DNA of 64,000 nucleotides, taken from the NCBI RefSeq assembly GCF_963678635.1, contig NC_087070.1, positions 8,344,539 through 8,408,538 on the forward strand, in the 5' to 3' direction. Below, in pieces: positions 11,378 through 23,543 of this stretch. Below the pieces are notes generated by a model. That model saw only the letters and a list, made by a program, of their open reading frames with translations. It did no database searches and was not told the DNA's origin. Both the position numbers and the translations under genes were made by a program. Source of the DNA: Symsagittifera roscoffensis. Taxonomy: Eukaryota; Xenacoelomorpha; Acoela; Convolutidae. The stretch's first letter is position 1. Each line of letters starts with the position of its first letter.

Positions 11378-11711
11378 TTGCGGGAAAATCAGTGAAGCTG
11401 ATTATCAAATTGAACTGGGATCTAAAATTGAACCAGTTCAGACACAGTCATAGAGCCAAATTAAATAAGTGTCGGAGAAAATCGCAATTATTTTCATGTG
11501 ACAATAATTATTTGTATTGGTTTTTCCCAAAACTAAATAGTTGTTATTGTAAATATTGTCAATTATTTTGTTGTCATTTATTTCTTACGAGGCCCTGGCT
11601 GCAGATTATCCCAATTTTTTTTCTTCTCCAGCGTGTTTTAAAAAAAACAAATTTCAGCCTATAAATTTTGCCTTGGTTTTTTGATACCTTCAAAAAGCAA
11701 TCATGAAATTT
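11378..11711. other. AT-rich DNA without a recognisable feature
   Basis: One plus frame (11338-11664) is open but has a biased, low-complexity composition and no domain I recognise. Confidence 0.5.
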
Positions 11712-11909
11712 TTAATGCTCCAAAATTTGTCTCTGATCGTTTTCCGTCAAGCTAATGGCTGAGATTTTATCGGCAAAATCCAAATCGTCTATTTCCAACG
11801 CGCCACTCGACTCTCCGCTGATGTTGGCTACTTCAGCGATCCCTTTTATCATAAAAGCACTCGCCACTTTTATTTCCCCGATATTGACTGGTGGCTTTTC
11901 TTCACTCAA
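11712..11909 (-). CDS. Uncharacterised minus-strand ORF
   Basis: This 65-codon frame opens further upstream on its strand (to about 11945) without an ATG. It is acidic (ALEIDDLDFADKISAISL) and has a normal amino-acid mix, so it may be an exon or relic. It lies downstream, on the same strand, of the fragment at 12158-12367, and the two could belong to one gene. No function assigned. Confidence 0.25.
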   Translation of the reverse strand: MSEEKPPVNIGEIKVASAFMIKGIAEVANISGESSGALEIDDLDFADKISAISLTENDQRQILEH

Positions 11910-12157
11910 TTCGGTAATCCTTGTTCAAAAAACAATCAGAAAAACGATCAGAATATCAACCAAAAAGTTGCATGTAGTTCTTAAGCAGGGGCAAAATAGC
12001 GGTTCGCCGTGATGAGCTGTACAGCCGTGATGGGCTTCGACTCTACAAACAATAGGCACTGAAATCATTGATTCTGCAGCAGTTTGATTCAGTAAGTCGT
12101 TTCCCGCCTTATCGATTGCTTCTCAAGTTTGCTGGACTTCTGCGTGCGCAAGATCCT

Positions 12158-12367
12158 CTAACTTGATGAGCTAGGATTCTTCCCACTGTTCCTGATGCGA
12201 AATTTTAGTCCTTGATACAAGGCCGATAGCCTAAATCCATCCACCTTTCGTATGTTTGACAATTCTCTGAAGCTTTTTAAAACAGTCACAGAATGTTCCA
12301 AGACATCCTCGCCCAATCTTTGCTTGTCACCTTGTAAGTGATCTCCCATCCCCAGTAAACGTATCAC
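12158..12367 (-). pseudogene. Possible Ppx/GppA-like phosphatase fragment (weak)
   Basis: The frame reads DVIRLLGMGDHLQGDKQRLGEDVLEH, then VTVLKSFRELSNIRKVDGFRLSALY. In Ppx/GppA exopolyphosphatases a similar run occurs: an R-L strand, a variable loop with R-L, a helix ending in L-x-x-F, then a strand ending A-T/S-A-L-R. The glycine-rich nucleotide loops that define the family are not visible here, so this is only a lead. A GTG opens the listed frame; the reading continues upstream past it to a stop. Confidence 0.18.
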
Positions 12368-12451
12368 ATCTCTCGAAATACTTTTTTAAATGATTTTAGA
12401 AGCAGGTTTTTTTTACATGGCCCGTAACGTAATGCTCGCAGCTTTGAAAAA

Positions 12452-12515
12452 TTTTAGATAAATACCGAGCTTTTATTTTAGATAAATAAATTTTAGATAA
12501 ATTTTAGAAAAAATT
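12452..12515. repeat. Low-complexity TTTTAGATAAAT repeats
   Basis: The motif TTTTAGATAAAT recurs about four times with spacers in an AT-rich stretch. A GAGC(T)TTT element flanks the group. Confidence 0.5.
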
Positions 12516-12659
12516 TCGAGCTTCTGAGCGCTAAAGGTTGGAAAATAAGCAGAGTAGCTCTAGTCGTGTATATTCAAAAACCAATAAGAGATTCTGTAAC
12601 CATTGAAACAATGATGAATAATGAAGAAAAACGGGTGACGAAGGCAAATTTCAAGGTCA

Positions 12660-12830
12660 GAGTCTGATTCTAGAAAAGGAGGCTTGAAAATCCAGCTGAT
12701 CTTTTGGAAGTCGATTTCGGACAGATGCAAGTTCGCAAGCCAAAGTAATGTCTTGCAGCATTTTTACATTCCTCAGTTTCCGAGGCTTAGCGCTTATTCA
12801 CTTCAAAAGCGCTGCGGCTTTGGATTAACT
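12660..12830 (+). pseudogene. Possible hAT dimerisation-domain relic
   Basis: One plus frame contains NPADLLEVDFG and, in a shifted position, SSVSEA-RLFTSKALRLW, which recalls the hAT C-terminal pattern S-S-x-x-S-E-R-x-F-S. It has a stop and lies on the opposite strand to the hAT copy at 10.0-11.2 kb, so it would be a separate remnant. Confidence 0.25.
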
Positions 12831-14333
12831 TGTGTTTTAATTACAGAGCACTTACGATTGTGAAAAAATTCCTGCTCGCGGTAAACTTTTTTGAAGAAAA
12901 GTTGATTATGAACTTTTTGTGCCATTCGCCGAACCATACGGACGTGTTTTTCTCTACAAAACCGAGACGGCTAGAAAATGGGATCAAAAGCAATATGATA
13001 CTTGAACCTTTTCAGTCGTTGTTTTAAAATTTAAGCAAACTGATAAAAATGACATGAAAAACACTCCTCTAAATTTACCAATCACCGGGAGTTCAGCAAC
13101 TAGCTTTTTCAGGGTTGTTACTAGCACAAGAAGACTAGAAAAACATTAACAATAGTTTTTTTTGATTCATTTTTTAAATCAGCTATTCTTTTTAGGTAAA
13201 CTGTCACTAATTGAGTCACTACAGACTTTCGAAAAAACTGTTTAATGTTTGATTTGATGCGCTGATTGTGTCGTTGCCAGATATTGCATCAAAAACCTGA
13301 AGTAACCCAAAGACTCAGCACAATCAGTGAACAAGAAAACTATGAAACCTCCGAGTTTCAAAAAATACTTTTGCATGTATTTACCGATCGGGTTTTGTTT
13401 CTTCACAAAAAATAGGTACAGCAAAAGTACAACGCATGTATTCAAATAACAATTTTTTTGGAAGTGTTTTTCACAATTGACTCAATGTGTTTTGGAAAGT
13501 TCTTCAAAATTATTTTTAATCAAAAAAATCTCAAAGTTTTTTTAAATTAAGTAAATCAAAAACTTTGCGAAAGTAACAAATATTTAAGAGATTTTCTTTT
13601 CATTAAATAGTCCTCACAGCAAATATCTCAGCAAGCCACTTCAACAAAATAATTCATACAGCAAGTAATTTGCCAATAATTGAGACTGAAAATTTTATGA
13701 GCTACATTCAAAGCCACCAATAAAAATTGTTTGATTAAAATTCAGAGACTTTTTTCAGAGAACTCTTGTAGAACAACTTCAGAAATCTGTTTTATTTAGG
13801 TGAACTGCTATCGATGAGAGTTTTTGAAAGATTAAAAAATTTTTTTTGGTACTCTGGAAACAACACTTCTCAAATGCATTTCATAAGATTTGACAAAAAA
13901 ATTTCATTTACATATTCGCAAAATGTAAATTAAAACAGACTCTAGCTTTAGGAGTTCAAAACCTCTAATATCCGATAGCTTTTGAAAAAAGTCCCTATAA
14001 ACTTTGGGGCACCAAGTGCTTCAACACCTCCAATAACGGATAACTTGTATTCGTATACAAATTATTCTTAAACCTAAAAAAAGTAAAACTAAAGTAAAAA
14101 TTAATTTTTTAACTCAACTGACCAAAAAAAGTTGAAAAAACCAAAATTTTTACAAGCAACCAAAACCAATAAGACAGAAAATTTCCAAATAGACTGAAGT
14201 AGGAAACAAAGTAGGATATAGGTGATATTCACAATTAAAAATCAGAATTCAGTTTTTCAAAGGCGATAGGGAGATTGCTAGCAAAGTAATTAATTTAAAT
14301 AAAGATAACCACTGATTCCATTCTGTATAAGGG
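12831..14333. other. AT-rich intergenic stretch
   Basis: Homopolymer runs and short open frames (12830-13027 plus, 13242-13445 minus) show no recognisable domain. I see no repeat structure beyond two similar CCTCYAATAWCSGATA segments near 13960 and 14030. Confidence 0.5.
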
Positions 14334-14582
14334 TGTTTTGATACCTGTTGGTATGTGTATAAACAGAGTGTCCGTAAAACTGAATTCATTAAGTACAAAC
14401 AGAGGTTTTTCGATGAGTATCTATGTATATCTTAGTGAATCTTATTCCATATACCAGCGTACTGAAAATGAGTGTGACTTTTCAGATCGAGTACAATGGT
14501 TGGTTTTGATCAGGACCGGCAATTTATCATATTACATAACAAAATTTTACAGACTATTGGCTACTACCGCAGCAGTACCACA
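14334..14582 (-). mobile_element. 249-bp LTR, left copy of a minus-strand Gypsy element (3' LTR)
   Basis: It matches 19663-19907 in direct orientation with about 80% identity by eye, sharing AGTGTCCGTAA and GATCRGGACCGGCA. Read on the minus strand, both copies start TGTGGTACTG and end in ACA, as LTRs do. I found no clear target-site duplication, consistent with age. Confidence 0.8.
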
Positions 14583-14726
14583 TTCACCAATTTTATTACA
14601 TTGTGAAAACAAGAGTTTAAGTCTCAGTTTTGCCAGTACAAAGAATTTTCTGTTGGCAGCCTTATCATTAGCATCTTCTTGGCCGTTTCTTACTTCAGTA
14701 GATTCGCTCACTCTGCCCCAAATGCT

Positions 14727-16911
14727 TTATCGAGTTCGAACGTTTTTTGTCCAAACATTCACTTGGAAAGATACTTTTCCAATTGATACAACCAACCCTC
14801 GGTTGGGTCGCTTCGAGGTTTTTTGTACGCGGTTTTTTTTTGTTGCCAACTCTGTCCTGTACGCTTCTAGCGAAACTTTTTTCAGTTCTAGTAACATTTC
14901 TTCCTCCACTGGTGACTGTTCCTCTATTGATTTCACCGAGTGTTTTACCGAATTCCCCTATCTTGTCGGCTAACTGTTTTTGTTTGATCTCATGCTACTT
15001 CTGACCTCGTCTGCTGCCATCATCTTAAAAGAGTCGTCTGTATATTTTTATTGATCGGTTCTTCTGCTGGTTCAGACCCTTCTCGTGACGTTTCCCCCAG
15101 CTCAACGGACGAAATTGGCTCAAGACTGTACTTCAGACAGATCCTTTCAACAGTTTTTTCTATGCCTCTGCTGAATTTATGTTCTGCTATTTCTAATCCT
15201 TTCGTCATGAATCGCTTCGAATTTTCCAAATTCGTCAAAAATTTCCTCTGCCGCCATTTTTTTTCTGATTGCCCTTTTTTGGTTCTCTCTCGCTCTTTTT
15301 GTTCCGAGTTGTTGCCATTGGTCTGGACTCTCTGCTGGGCTCACTACATCCGGCTGTTTTGCGGTCTTTCTTTGCGTTAGCGATAGCCTTCAACTTTCTA
15401 GCCTCCTGTGCCGACAGCTTTTGTTTCTTTTCGGAGGGCGTTTTGTTGAACTCAACTTAACGTTTCGAACGTGGGCCTCATTTGTTCAGTCTCATTCTCT
15501 GAGCCCTCTAGTTTTTTCTACTGTTCGCAACCGTGTTTTTCAATGTTACCACTGTTTGACTTTTTAGGAAAAGTCGTACGAAAAAATTCTTTGGCAGAAA
15601 GAATTCTGTGATGTCATCACTTGATTCTAAGTCAATTAGCGTTGACTCCATTGCTGTCTCGACTTTAGGCGATTGTGATTTTACCATGACAGTATTTTTC
15701 TTTTAACTTTCCCACGGGTCTCCTTTCGCAATCGCGATGTCTGATTTTCCAAACGATTGTCTCATTTTGGTCGTGATGGTTGACTCTGTTTCATAGTCTA
15801 TCGGGGTTGCCTTTGCAATTGTGAGCGCTTTTCATGACAGTCAGTTTGGTTTTTAATGACCATCACCGATTTCCTATCCATTAAGTTCGTTTAAATTTTC
15901 TTTGGACTGTGATCAAACTTTTTTTCTATCTAAAAAGCCGAGTTTTCCGAATATTCCAACTATCCTTTCAGATCAGGATTTGTAGGCACTATTTTTTCCA
16001 TGTTCTGTTGCATTTCGTTGCGAGCTATATCTCGTCTTATTTCGTTGCGAGCCGCATTTGCTTCCCGGAAGGTTTTCAGCCCCGTTGTCGTTCTCTCTCT
16101 TTCCCATTTGCTGACTGCTATTTGAAAATTGAGCTGACATCGCGTCTTATTTGTCCCTTTGGCACAATTTTTCATGTTTTAATCAGTTCCTCGCTTAAGT
16201 TGAGACGCCGTGAATGGTAAACCAGTAGTGCTGAAGATGATCCAACACCTCAGTCCCTAGCTGTTGTGACAGTTGATACCTGTCCTTTTGTGATTAGTGC
16301 TGCGAAGAAATTGCTTGTACTGGTATAACGAGTTAATCGTCATTCAATAAAATCGAAACTTCTTGAACTTTCCGTGTCCGACTTGCATATTCTGTTTCTT
16401 TGGACTGTTATTTTTGATGTCCAATTCTTCACTATCCGTTTCAGCCACTATGTCATCCGTTGAGAAGATAAACTGCTCAGTTTTTACGTCTGGTCGCCTA
16501 TTGTCACAATTCACAGCGAATTCCATTTGATGACGATTTTGTTTTGGCCTTCTTGCGTGTGTTTCTTTCCTCGGTCATAGGTGAGTCTTCTTCCTTTTCA
16601 ATATCGTCTGTTTCCATATCTGCATCTCCACTCGAGTTGTTCAGGCTTTTTGGTGTTTGGGTCTTTGTCCTTTTTTCTCTCTTTGGTTTATCTTTCTTGA
16701 CGACGGAATGCTTTTGCTGGCAATTAAAAAAGCGTTTGAACTTCGTGTTGTTCGATTTCTAGTACATCCGTTTTCGTTCGGTTGGAGTTGTGTTCAGTTT
16801 TTGACTGGTTTTTTTGTGATAGCAACCAGAGTCGTCATTATGACGTTACTTCAGCTGCTTGTGTTTGAAATCGCCTTAGTTCCATTTCAGCTCAGTGCGC
16901 TCATTTTTTAA
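14727..16911 (-). pseudogene. Lys/Arg/Glu-rich coding relic downstream of RNase H
   Basis: Minus-strand reading in several frames gives a continuous highly charged protein. Examples are KRTKTQTPKSLNNSSGDADM and METDDIEKEEDSPMTEE near 16650-16550, and KQKLSAQEARKLKAIANAKK near 15400. Others are GLKTFREANAARNEIRRDI near 16060 and EEEMLLELKKVSLEAY near 14900. It has coiled-coil character and could enter the nucleus, but I see no H-H-C-C finger and no D-D-E integrase core. It may be an extra 3' ORF, a captured host sequence, or a separate insertion. Confidence 0.45.
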
Positions 16912-17000
16912 CTGCCTATGCAGCGTAAAAATTCATAGATTTTTTCATTTGACACTACTACAAATTTTTCATCATAAACTGTTTCTTTCCATTATTTCAA

Positions 17001-17582
17001 TCAATGGGAAAGGTAGTCTACTATACACATGTCCTTTCCAGGTAGATGTCTGATTTTAAATTGGACAAGTAATAATGTATCCTCACAGCTTGTTGATCTG
17101 GTCTGATAATTTTTCTTGGCTCTGTTTGCCACTAATACCAATGGTAGAGCTTGATTGCGTATAGCAAAGGTAATTTGTTTCCTAGTAAGTAATGTTTGAA
17201 CCTGCCCGTTGCCCAAACTACTGCCAAAAATCCTAGCTCTTTAGTTGAGTCTTGTTTTTTCTTGTATATTAGAGTAACGTGACGTGAATGATATTAGTGC
17301 CCACTGGCCGAGGGTGGTAATTTGCTCTAAGGTAGCCCCTAAATCCCCATGGCTTGCATCGCATGTTTCATTGGTTTCATACCTTGGGCTATAACAATGA
17401 ATTCGAAGTATTTGCCACCGCTTTTTTGATCTTTTTGAAAGTTTCTGTATGTACAATTCTCCAACTGAATGTTTTTTGCCGTGGTTGAGGATACGGTCCA
17501 TCGCTTTCGGAAACAGGCAGCCATCGGTCAGCCTTTTTGTCTGGCCAATGGCTGCCCTATGTTCCTTTAGCATTTCCCCCAA
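17001..17582 (-). pseudogene. Gypsy RNase H and end of reverse transcriptase, degenerate
   Basis: The 17582-17241 frame contains FPKAMDRILNH, the end of the RT palm in Gypsy elements, then CDASHGDLGATLEQ, the first RNase H motif with its catalytic D. The next frame (17216-17001) carries NQALPLVLVANRAKKNYQTR and FKIRHLPGKDMCIVDYLS, which is the family's C-terminal RNase H signature. The RT part carrying Y-x-D-D is missing, so a deletion joins the palm to RNase H. Confidence 0.8.
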
Positions 17583-17599
17583 CGATGTTAAAATTACCT

Positions 17600-17960
17600 T
17601 GATTGACTGTTTCTGCAGCTACTTTTATCTGGCTGTATGCGTACTTTAAATCTAACACGGAAAAAATAGTTTGAATTTTTCTTCTTTAACAATCTGACTC
17701 ACTCATCTAAAAACTCGTCCATGTTTGGCATCTGATAATTTCTTTGTAACACTACTTTTTGATTGGCTTCGCATTTAGTGCCAGTTTTTTGTATCTTCCT
17801 TTTCGACTGTAATGAAAATTGGTGCTATAAAACTATAGTTGTTACATTTGTCATGTGTTTGTATTAGTTCATCTTTGAGCAGCTTTTCCACATCTTTTTG
17901 CATTGTTTCTTAAACGTGTATCCGGATACGTCTTTGTTTTTTTTTGTATCGGGCACAGTG
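17600..17960 (-). pseudogene. Gypsy reverse-transcriptase relic
   Basis: The minus-strand reading gives NYQMPNMDEFLDE, then FFRVRFKVRIQPDKSS. In Gypsy RT this corresponds to the segment before and including the first catalytic aspartate strand. The aspartate of that strand has been replaced. Stops separate the pieces. Confidence 0.65.
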
Positions 17961-18309
17961 GAAGCTTGAATTTCGAATGAGGAATGTGTTTTCCTGTTAC
18001 TCTTTTTGAATCAAAGAGGTTTTTAAATTTAAAAAATCTTGTTTGTAATCTTGCGCCACCTCAGCACATTTTAGTAGTAAAACTAGATTTCGAGTGTGGT
18101 ACCGTCACCTGAATAGTTGAAATCACTAGTTTTTCTGGCAGATCCAATCCTAAAGCGTTTTGTTATTGTTTCTGTTGTCAACAAAATGATTTCCGAACTC
18201 ATCCACCCTGCTGATATCATCTTCTTTTATAACTATCCATTGATTTTTATTGGCTTTTTGGTGTAGTTCAGAAGCAACGCTTGTACTTTCAACTTTTCTT
18301 ATTCAATGA

Positions 18310-18414
18310 GTTTTGCGGTTCATGGTGACTAATATTTGTTTTGCTGCAGTCGAACTGATAAACGAATTTGGGCTCCGCTTATCCACCGTCATGTGAATAA
18401 ATTGGTTGTCTAAT
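18310..18414 (-). pseudogene. Gypsy protease relic with altered active site
   Basis: The minus-strand reading is QFIHMTVDKRSPNSFISSTA followed by AKQIL. The framework is retropepsin-like, but the D-T-G-S site reads D-K-R-S, so it is inactive. Confidence 0.6.
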
Positions 18415-18506
18415 CTGTTTAATGCCTTAACCGATTGTTCGTGGATTTCTTCTGATTTCCATTTTTTTCATTTGGACCTGTTTTGTTTGTGCTGTTTGCT
18501 CTGCAA

Positions 18507-19482
18507 CTACGTCTCAATTTCGATTTGTTCTATTTGTTCAATAGCCATTATCTCAAAGTCCTCCCGACGAGATAGGTTTTTTTCGACCAGATCATACTGC
18601 GCCTTTGATTCTTCTGAAGAGTGTCCTGTGATTTCAGTGATTTCATTAACAGGATGTGACTTACACAAAATGATTTGGTTTCTTGCAGTTTTTACCGGGC
18701 AGCTTTTCAATTGATTCTCATCATAAATTCTACATCATTTTGTGCATGTTTTTCTCTTATCTTCATCTCGGTCTCTTGTTTGTTGGCGGAAGTTTCTATA
18801 TTAACAGTTTGACTTTCTATTCGCTTGATTTCGAACATTCAGTATTGGCCTAAATTTTATACTGAGTTGACTACTCGATCTTGTTGCGGAATGACTGTTT
18901 TCGTCTGATACACTTGTGTTGCTTGTTTCCTAAACTTGCACCTTTGCTCCCATTTCAGCACTGCTTTTGGAGCCAAAGTCTCGAACGCAAGAGTGCCTTG
19001 TAATGTTATATTCTTCATACGCAATATGAACATACCACACACTAGCACATCTTCCAATCTTCCCAGTTCTCACCTTGCTGCTTGTGCAGTTAATTCCGCA
19101 TGGAACATTTATAGCAACTCGTTTGCTTCATATGGCCGAGCAAACAACTTCTATTTTCCGTATGCTACGCTTTTCAACTTTTCAAATGTAGCCGTGCTCA
19201 GATCATTCAGGTCTTTGAGTCTTTAATTCGATATTTCAAATGTTGTTTAGTTTATATTAGTCTGTTCATACCCTCTGACCAAAAGACTACGAATAAAGTT
19301 TCTGTTGAACTTGCATAGTGAAAATATGATTTTAAAGTATTGGTCCTCTCTGTGTCCTTTTCGCTTTTTCTGAATCGATCTCTCTCTTGCCATTTTGACC
19401 TGCTTGATTCAAACTCCCGCTGCAGTCTTGAATTCACTTGGCCGCGCTGATTCTGGTCGTCGTTCGGGTTTTGATATGACAA
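18507..19482 (-). pseudogene. Gypsy gag relic
   Basis: The 19482-19252 frame is basic and polar (SRLQREFESSRSKWQERDRF). The 19057-18857 frame contains EDVLVCGMFILRMKNITLQG, the D-x-x-V-x-G-I stretch seen late in Gypsy capsid regions. The 18710-18507 frame continues toward protease. No complete zinc knuckle survives. Confidence 0.5.
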
Positions 19483-19662
19483 GCTCCTGTGGATCGAGAA
19501 TTATGTGGGGATACACATTTTCCTTCCCAGTGGCAGCCATCATAAACTGATCTAGTCACATTTTGATGAATCATATGGAGTCGTTTGACGCCGACGGCCA
19601 GTATGCCGGAATATCTAAATCTGTTATGTTCTCCTGGTTTGCATATCCTTCTGGCTGCATCA

Positions 19663-19907
19663 TGTGATATTACTTGGTATCATTATAAACAAAGTGTCCG
19701 TAATACTGAACACAATAAGTACGAAGATAGTTCTTCTATGAGTATATATAAATAGCTTACTGAAAAGTATTCTAGAGTTTGGCAATTTGAAACTGATTGT
19801 GATCTCTTAGATCAAGCACCATGGTTGACATTGATCGGGACCGGCATTATATCATATTACCTAATAAAATTTAACAGACTATTGGCCACTGCCATAGCAG
19901 TACCACA
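19663..19907 (-). mobile_element. 245-bp LTR, right copy of the minus-strand Gypsy element (5' LTR)
   Basis: This is the partner of 14334-14582. On the minus strand it begins TGTGGTACTG at 19907 and ends TATCACA at 19663. The divergence between the two LTRs implies an old insertion. Confidence 0.8.
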
Positions 19908-22900
19908 GGTCGCAATCCTTTATTTGAAGCCAGAGAAGGGAAGATAGCTAACAAGATCCGAGCATATTTATAGATTGGCACGCATGACCTCATGGTTTGT
20001 CAATTTAGAAAAAATTAGATTTTTCTTTAAGTGGTAACAATTTTGTTTCATTTGCAAAACCTATTGATACCTTTACGTATGTTAACATAAAGAATAACAA
20101 AATTGCTTGATTTGTAAGTTTTATTTTGCATAACAGCTCAAAAATTGCTTTATCAAAAGTCCAATTTACAAATTCTTACTTTTTTAGATCATCTACCAGT
20201 TAGTCGATTAAATGCTCCATATTTAGCCAATTAATTGATCACAACTAAGATTGAAGCAGATTAAAATGGTGGCACTCATCAGATTGACAATTTATCAAAA
20301 ATCTATTTGCACAAATATTTGACCTTTACAGTTAATGGCAGAATACCATTGAACCTGAGCAATATAATTGGCCAAAAACAATAACCTTTATTTATTAATT
20401 TTAGTTTTGGTTATTTAGTTTTTAAAACCCATTTTTGCGTGTGGAAATCTGTAATAATTTGGTTAATTAGGTTAATTAGTTTTTAAAACCCATTTTTGCG
20501 TGTCTATGTCTGTAATAAGTTAAAATTCGGTGTCAAAATGAGTAGTGTTCGGTTAATTAACTTTGTTCAAACTCGATGACTGAAAACAATATTTCCCTTA
20601 ATTTGGCATTAAGTATAAATTAAACAAAAAAATTGCCGAAACATGTAAAAAGATATGTTGACGAAAACCAATCCCGCTTTGCATGTAGTGGAATTTTGTT
20701 TCTTATAGGTTATGAAAAATCATAGTGTTTTTGTCAGAATGATTAAGTCTTAAAAGTATGATGCTATTGAAAAGTACAATTCATTGTTGACATGCGAAAA
20801 AATTTAGAACAACCTGACACCACAACTTTTTTTGCAACTTCAGTTTTGAATACCAGAGGCAGTGAGCAGTTCACCCTTGAGTTGGGAACGAAAAATGATA
20901 GTTGGCAGATTATATATAAAAAATTGGACTGTTTGTTGAAAAATATTGACTAATTTTCTTTTTTTCTAGAAAAAAAAAGAATCGAAAAATATAATTTTTA
21001 AAATAAAATTAAACGTGATTTGTAAGCAATTTTATGAAACGAAATAGATGACAACTGCACTAACCAGGAATTGAGATACTTAAAACAGTTTTGTAAATTT
21101 TTTTTTTCAAAAATCTCTCAAAGAGTTCATTTTAATCTATTATATTGATTAGAATGGACTACTTTGACTTCAAAAATAAGAAGGATTACAATCCATTTTG
21201 CATGGGTTATAATCGATTACTACGTGTTATTTTGACATCAAAAATATTATGATGAGTGATGACACTATAATTGATGACACTAAAATTGATTATGATCCAT
21301 GGGGGAGCTCATTAAAAAACCTTTGTTTCACCTTGTCTACTTGCAATCCTCACGCCTCAATTACCTCTTTCTCCTTCGAGTTTTTGAGTTTTTTCAATTT
21401 GAGAAATAGACTCACTTCATTTTTGCTCCAAACATCTTGCAGTTTTCCCCTTCTTAAACAGAATTCAGAGATGATTTAAGGAAACAGTTGAAGCTGGAAA
21501 ATGAGGCAACTTTGACCTTGACCTTGATATTAAAAACTGACTTTCAGATTTTGAATTAATGCGTAATTGGAGAGCAAAAACTTCTTAATTGGAGCAAAGT
21601 TTAACTACAATTCAAATTCTGAACTAAATATTTTCGAATAGGTTTGTTCAATCGTTTCAAGTTAAAACACTTGAACTTTGTTCATGATGGACAAAAGACT
21701 AGTCTGCAAACAAACCTGTTTGAAGAAACAAACCTGTCTGAACAAACCTGAAAAAATTTGTTTTGTTTCAAAGGTAAAAGGTGGTTACTCTATTTTGCAA
21801 GGATCTTTTAACTTTTATAAAACTTGGAACTTTTTTGAGCTATTTGCAAAGCGTAAATAAAAAGTATTTTTGACGAACAGAACAATCAAATGGGACTATT
21901 GACAACAAAGTCTAATAATAATTCTAGCTATTTCTAATTTTTAACCGCTTATGTGCCCTGCCAATCAAAATGAGTGGATCAATGATTGTCGTCGTCATCT
22001 CAACTGGTCTATAAACTGGTTTGAGGATATAGCATTGTTGCGAAATTAACAGCAGACAAAAACATTTCCTATGAACTGCGCAATACATGCTTACCGGGGT
22101 TCTTCGACCAAAAAAGCTGAAGGTTGTGAATAAATAAAGCCAAAAGAGTAATATATATTTTTTCAGGATTTATTTGAAAACCTTGTAATTAATAAAAAAA
22201 CACTGGTGGGACTTTTCTTGAATACTTTTCATGGTATCGCCCACTCTGACATTTGTAGCAACAGCGCGAGCCAACGTATCGTGCAACTAGAGGTTCACCG
22301 CGAGACAACCTCCACATCAACAGCGCTAGTATCAGATATCAACAGGGCTTTTATCAACCCTATAAATTGCAATCATACAACTATGCAAGTCCTTATACAA
22401 ATCAAAACTTGTTCTCTAGTTGATTGAGCAAAAGAAAAGTTTCATAAGACGGCAACCGACAAAAATAGTAATAAAAACTGCGTGTTGCTTTCGATGAAAT
22501 TTACGGAAAATTTATTTTTTTCGTGTTTTTTTTATTCAGAATCTTTTCGAAAACCGTTTCAAGATCAAAATCAGACTTCAAAACAAATGTTTTTTTTTGC
22601 GCAGGATAAAACAATGGGCATATCTTTAACGGGTATAAGATAAAAAAAGTTTTAGTTCAAAACTCTATGTTACATTCCATCAATTTGTGTAAAAGTTGGG
22701 GTGTTCAAAAATTGCCACTAAGACCTTAAGTTTGACTAAATTATGCGCGCTGTGAAGGATTTATCGATAATGCTGAAAGATTAAACATGAATTATTTTCG
22801 CGCGGCGAAATACCCCTCACTCAAAGTTTTTTCATTGTGATTAGAGCAGTTATTGTTTAATATTGGCTGTTGTGGGAAGGAAAAAATCGAAATTTCAAAT

Positions 22901-23543
22901 TAGTGTCGAATACAAAAATTTTTTGACACTTCCTAAAAGGCAGTCTGATCATTCAGTGATTTGCCCTAAAATGAGCGTTCGTTTTACCATTAAACAGCTC
23001 TTCTTTAATCAATGGAAAAACAATACTCACTGTTCAAGGAATTTATTCGAAATTTAAATAACTTTTGATGCCAAGATGTTCCTCTAACACGCTCAAAAAC
23101 AGTCCCAAATTACTAGCAACTCATCTCAAGTTGAAGCAATTTTGGCACGTTTCAACTTTAATAGATTTCGCTCTCTGAGCTTTCGTGGAACATATTGCCC
23201 ATCGCAAGTTTTACCCTATTCCGAGTAGCTTGGGAGTGGCTTGTTTACGCCCATAACTGCCAGACATTCTCAGAAATAATTCATGTCTCCAGATAAGCCC
23301 GGTTGAAATTTGTTTGCAGAGCAAAAATTGTGAGCAATGAACTAAGCCAATAAAAAAAAGGCTAGCCGGTTATTGTGCAAGTAGCACAGAATGTTCCGAC
23401 CATGGTCTTAAAAACATACAACAACGTTTTTCCAATTTTTGTCGTTGTTTTCGGCGTGGTGGATTATGTATATTAGGTACAAAACACTGGTGTATAAAAA
23501 ACTGGGGATTACGTATATTCGACAACCATAAAAAAGTCAGCAA
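19908..23543. other. AT-rich intergenic DNA, no gene seen
   Basis: Open frames here (21249-21479, 21678-21860, 22206-22427, 22863-23057, all plus) are short and show no family signature. A 26-nt palindrome-like TTCTTTTTTTCTAG / CTAGAAAAAAAAAGAA lies near 20955-20982. The segment at about 22665-22830 is a diverged relative of 31270-31430: both share a GGGGGTT/GGGGTGTT...AAAATTGC start, a TTATGCGYGCTGT core and GATGCTGAAARMTTAA. Confidence 0.5.
20408..20529. repeat. 61-bp tandem duplication
   Basis: Two units share TTAGTTTTTAAAACCCATTT followed by TTGCGTGT and then TCTGTAATAA. They start 61 bases apart with few differences between units. Confidence 0.7.

Larger units (their letters stand above)
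14583..19662 (-). mobile_element. Internal region of a decayed Ty3/Gypsy retrotransposon
   Basis: The region lies between two direct LTRs and is read right to left. In order it carries gag (19482-18850), a protease relic (18414-18310), a reverse-transcriptase relic (about 17960-17600) and RNase H (17582-17001). A long charged region (16911-14727) then follows, where integrase would be expected. Many stops and frame changes are present. The primer-binding site after the right LTR is not recognisable. Confidence 0.75.

Noticed and set aside
14338-16220. Plus-strand frames in the minus-strand Gypsy (hydrophobic, Phe/Ser-rich)
   Set aside because: They are the complement of Lys/Glu/Arg-rich minus-strand coding sequence; the hydrophobicity is a codon-complement effect.
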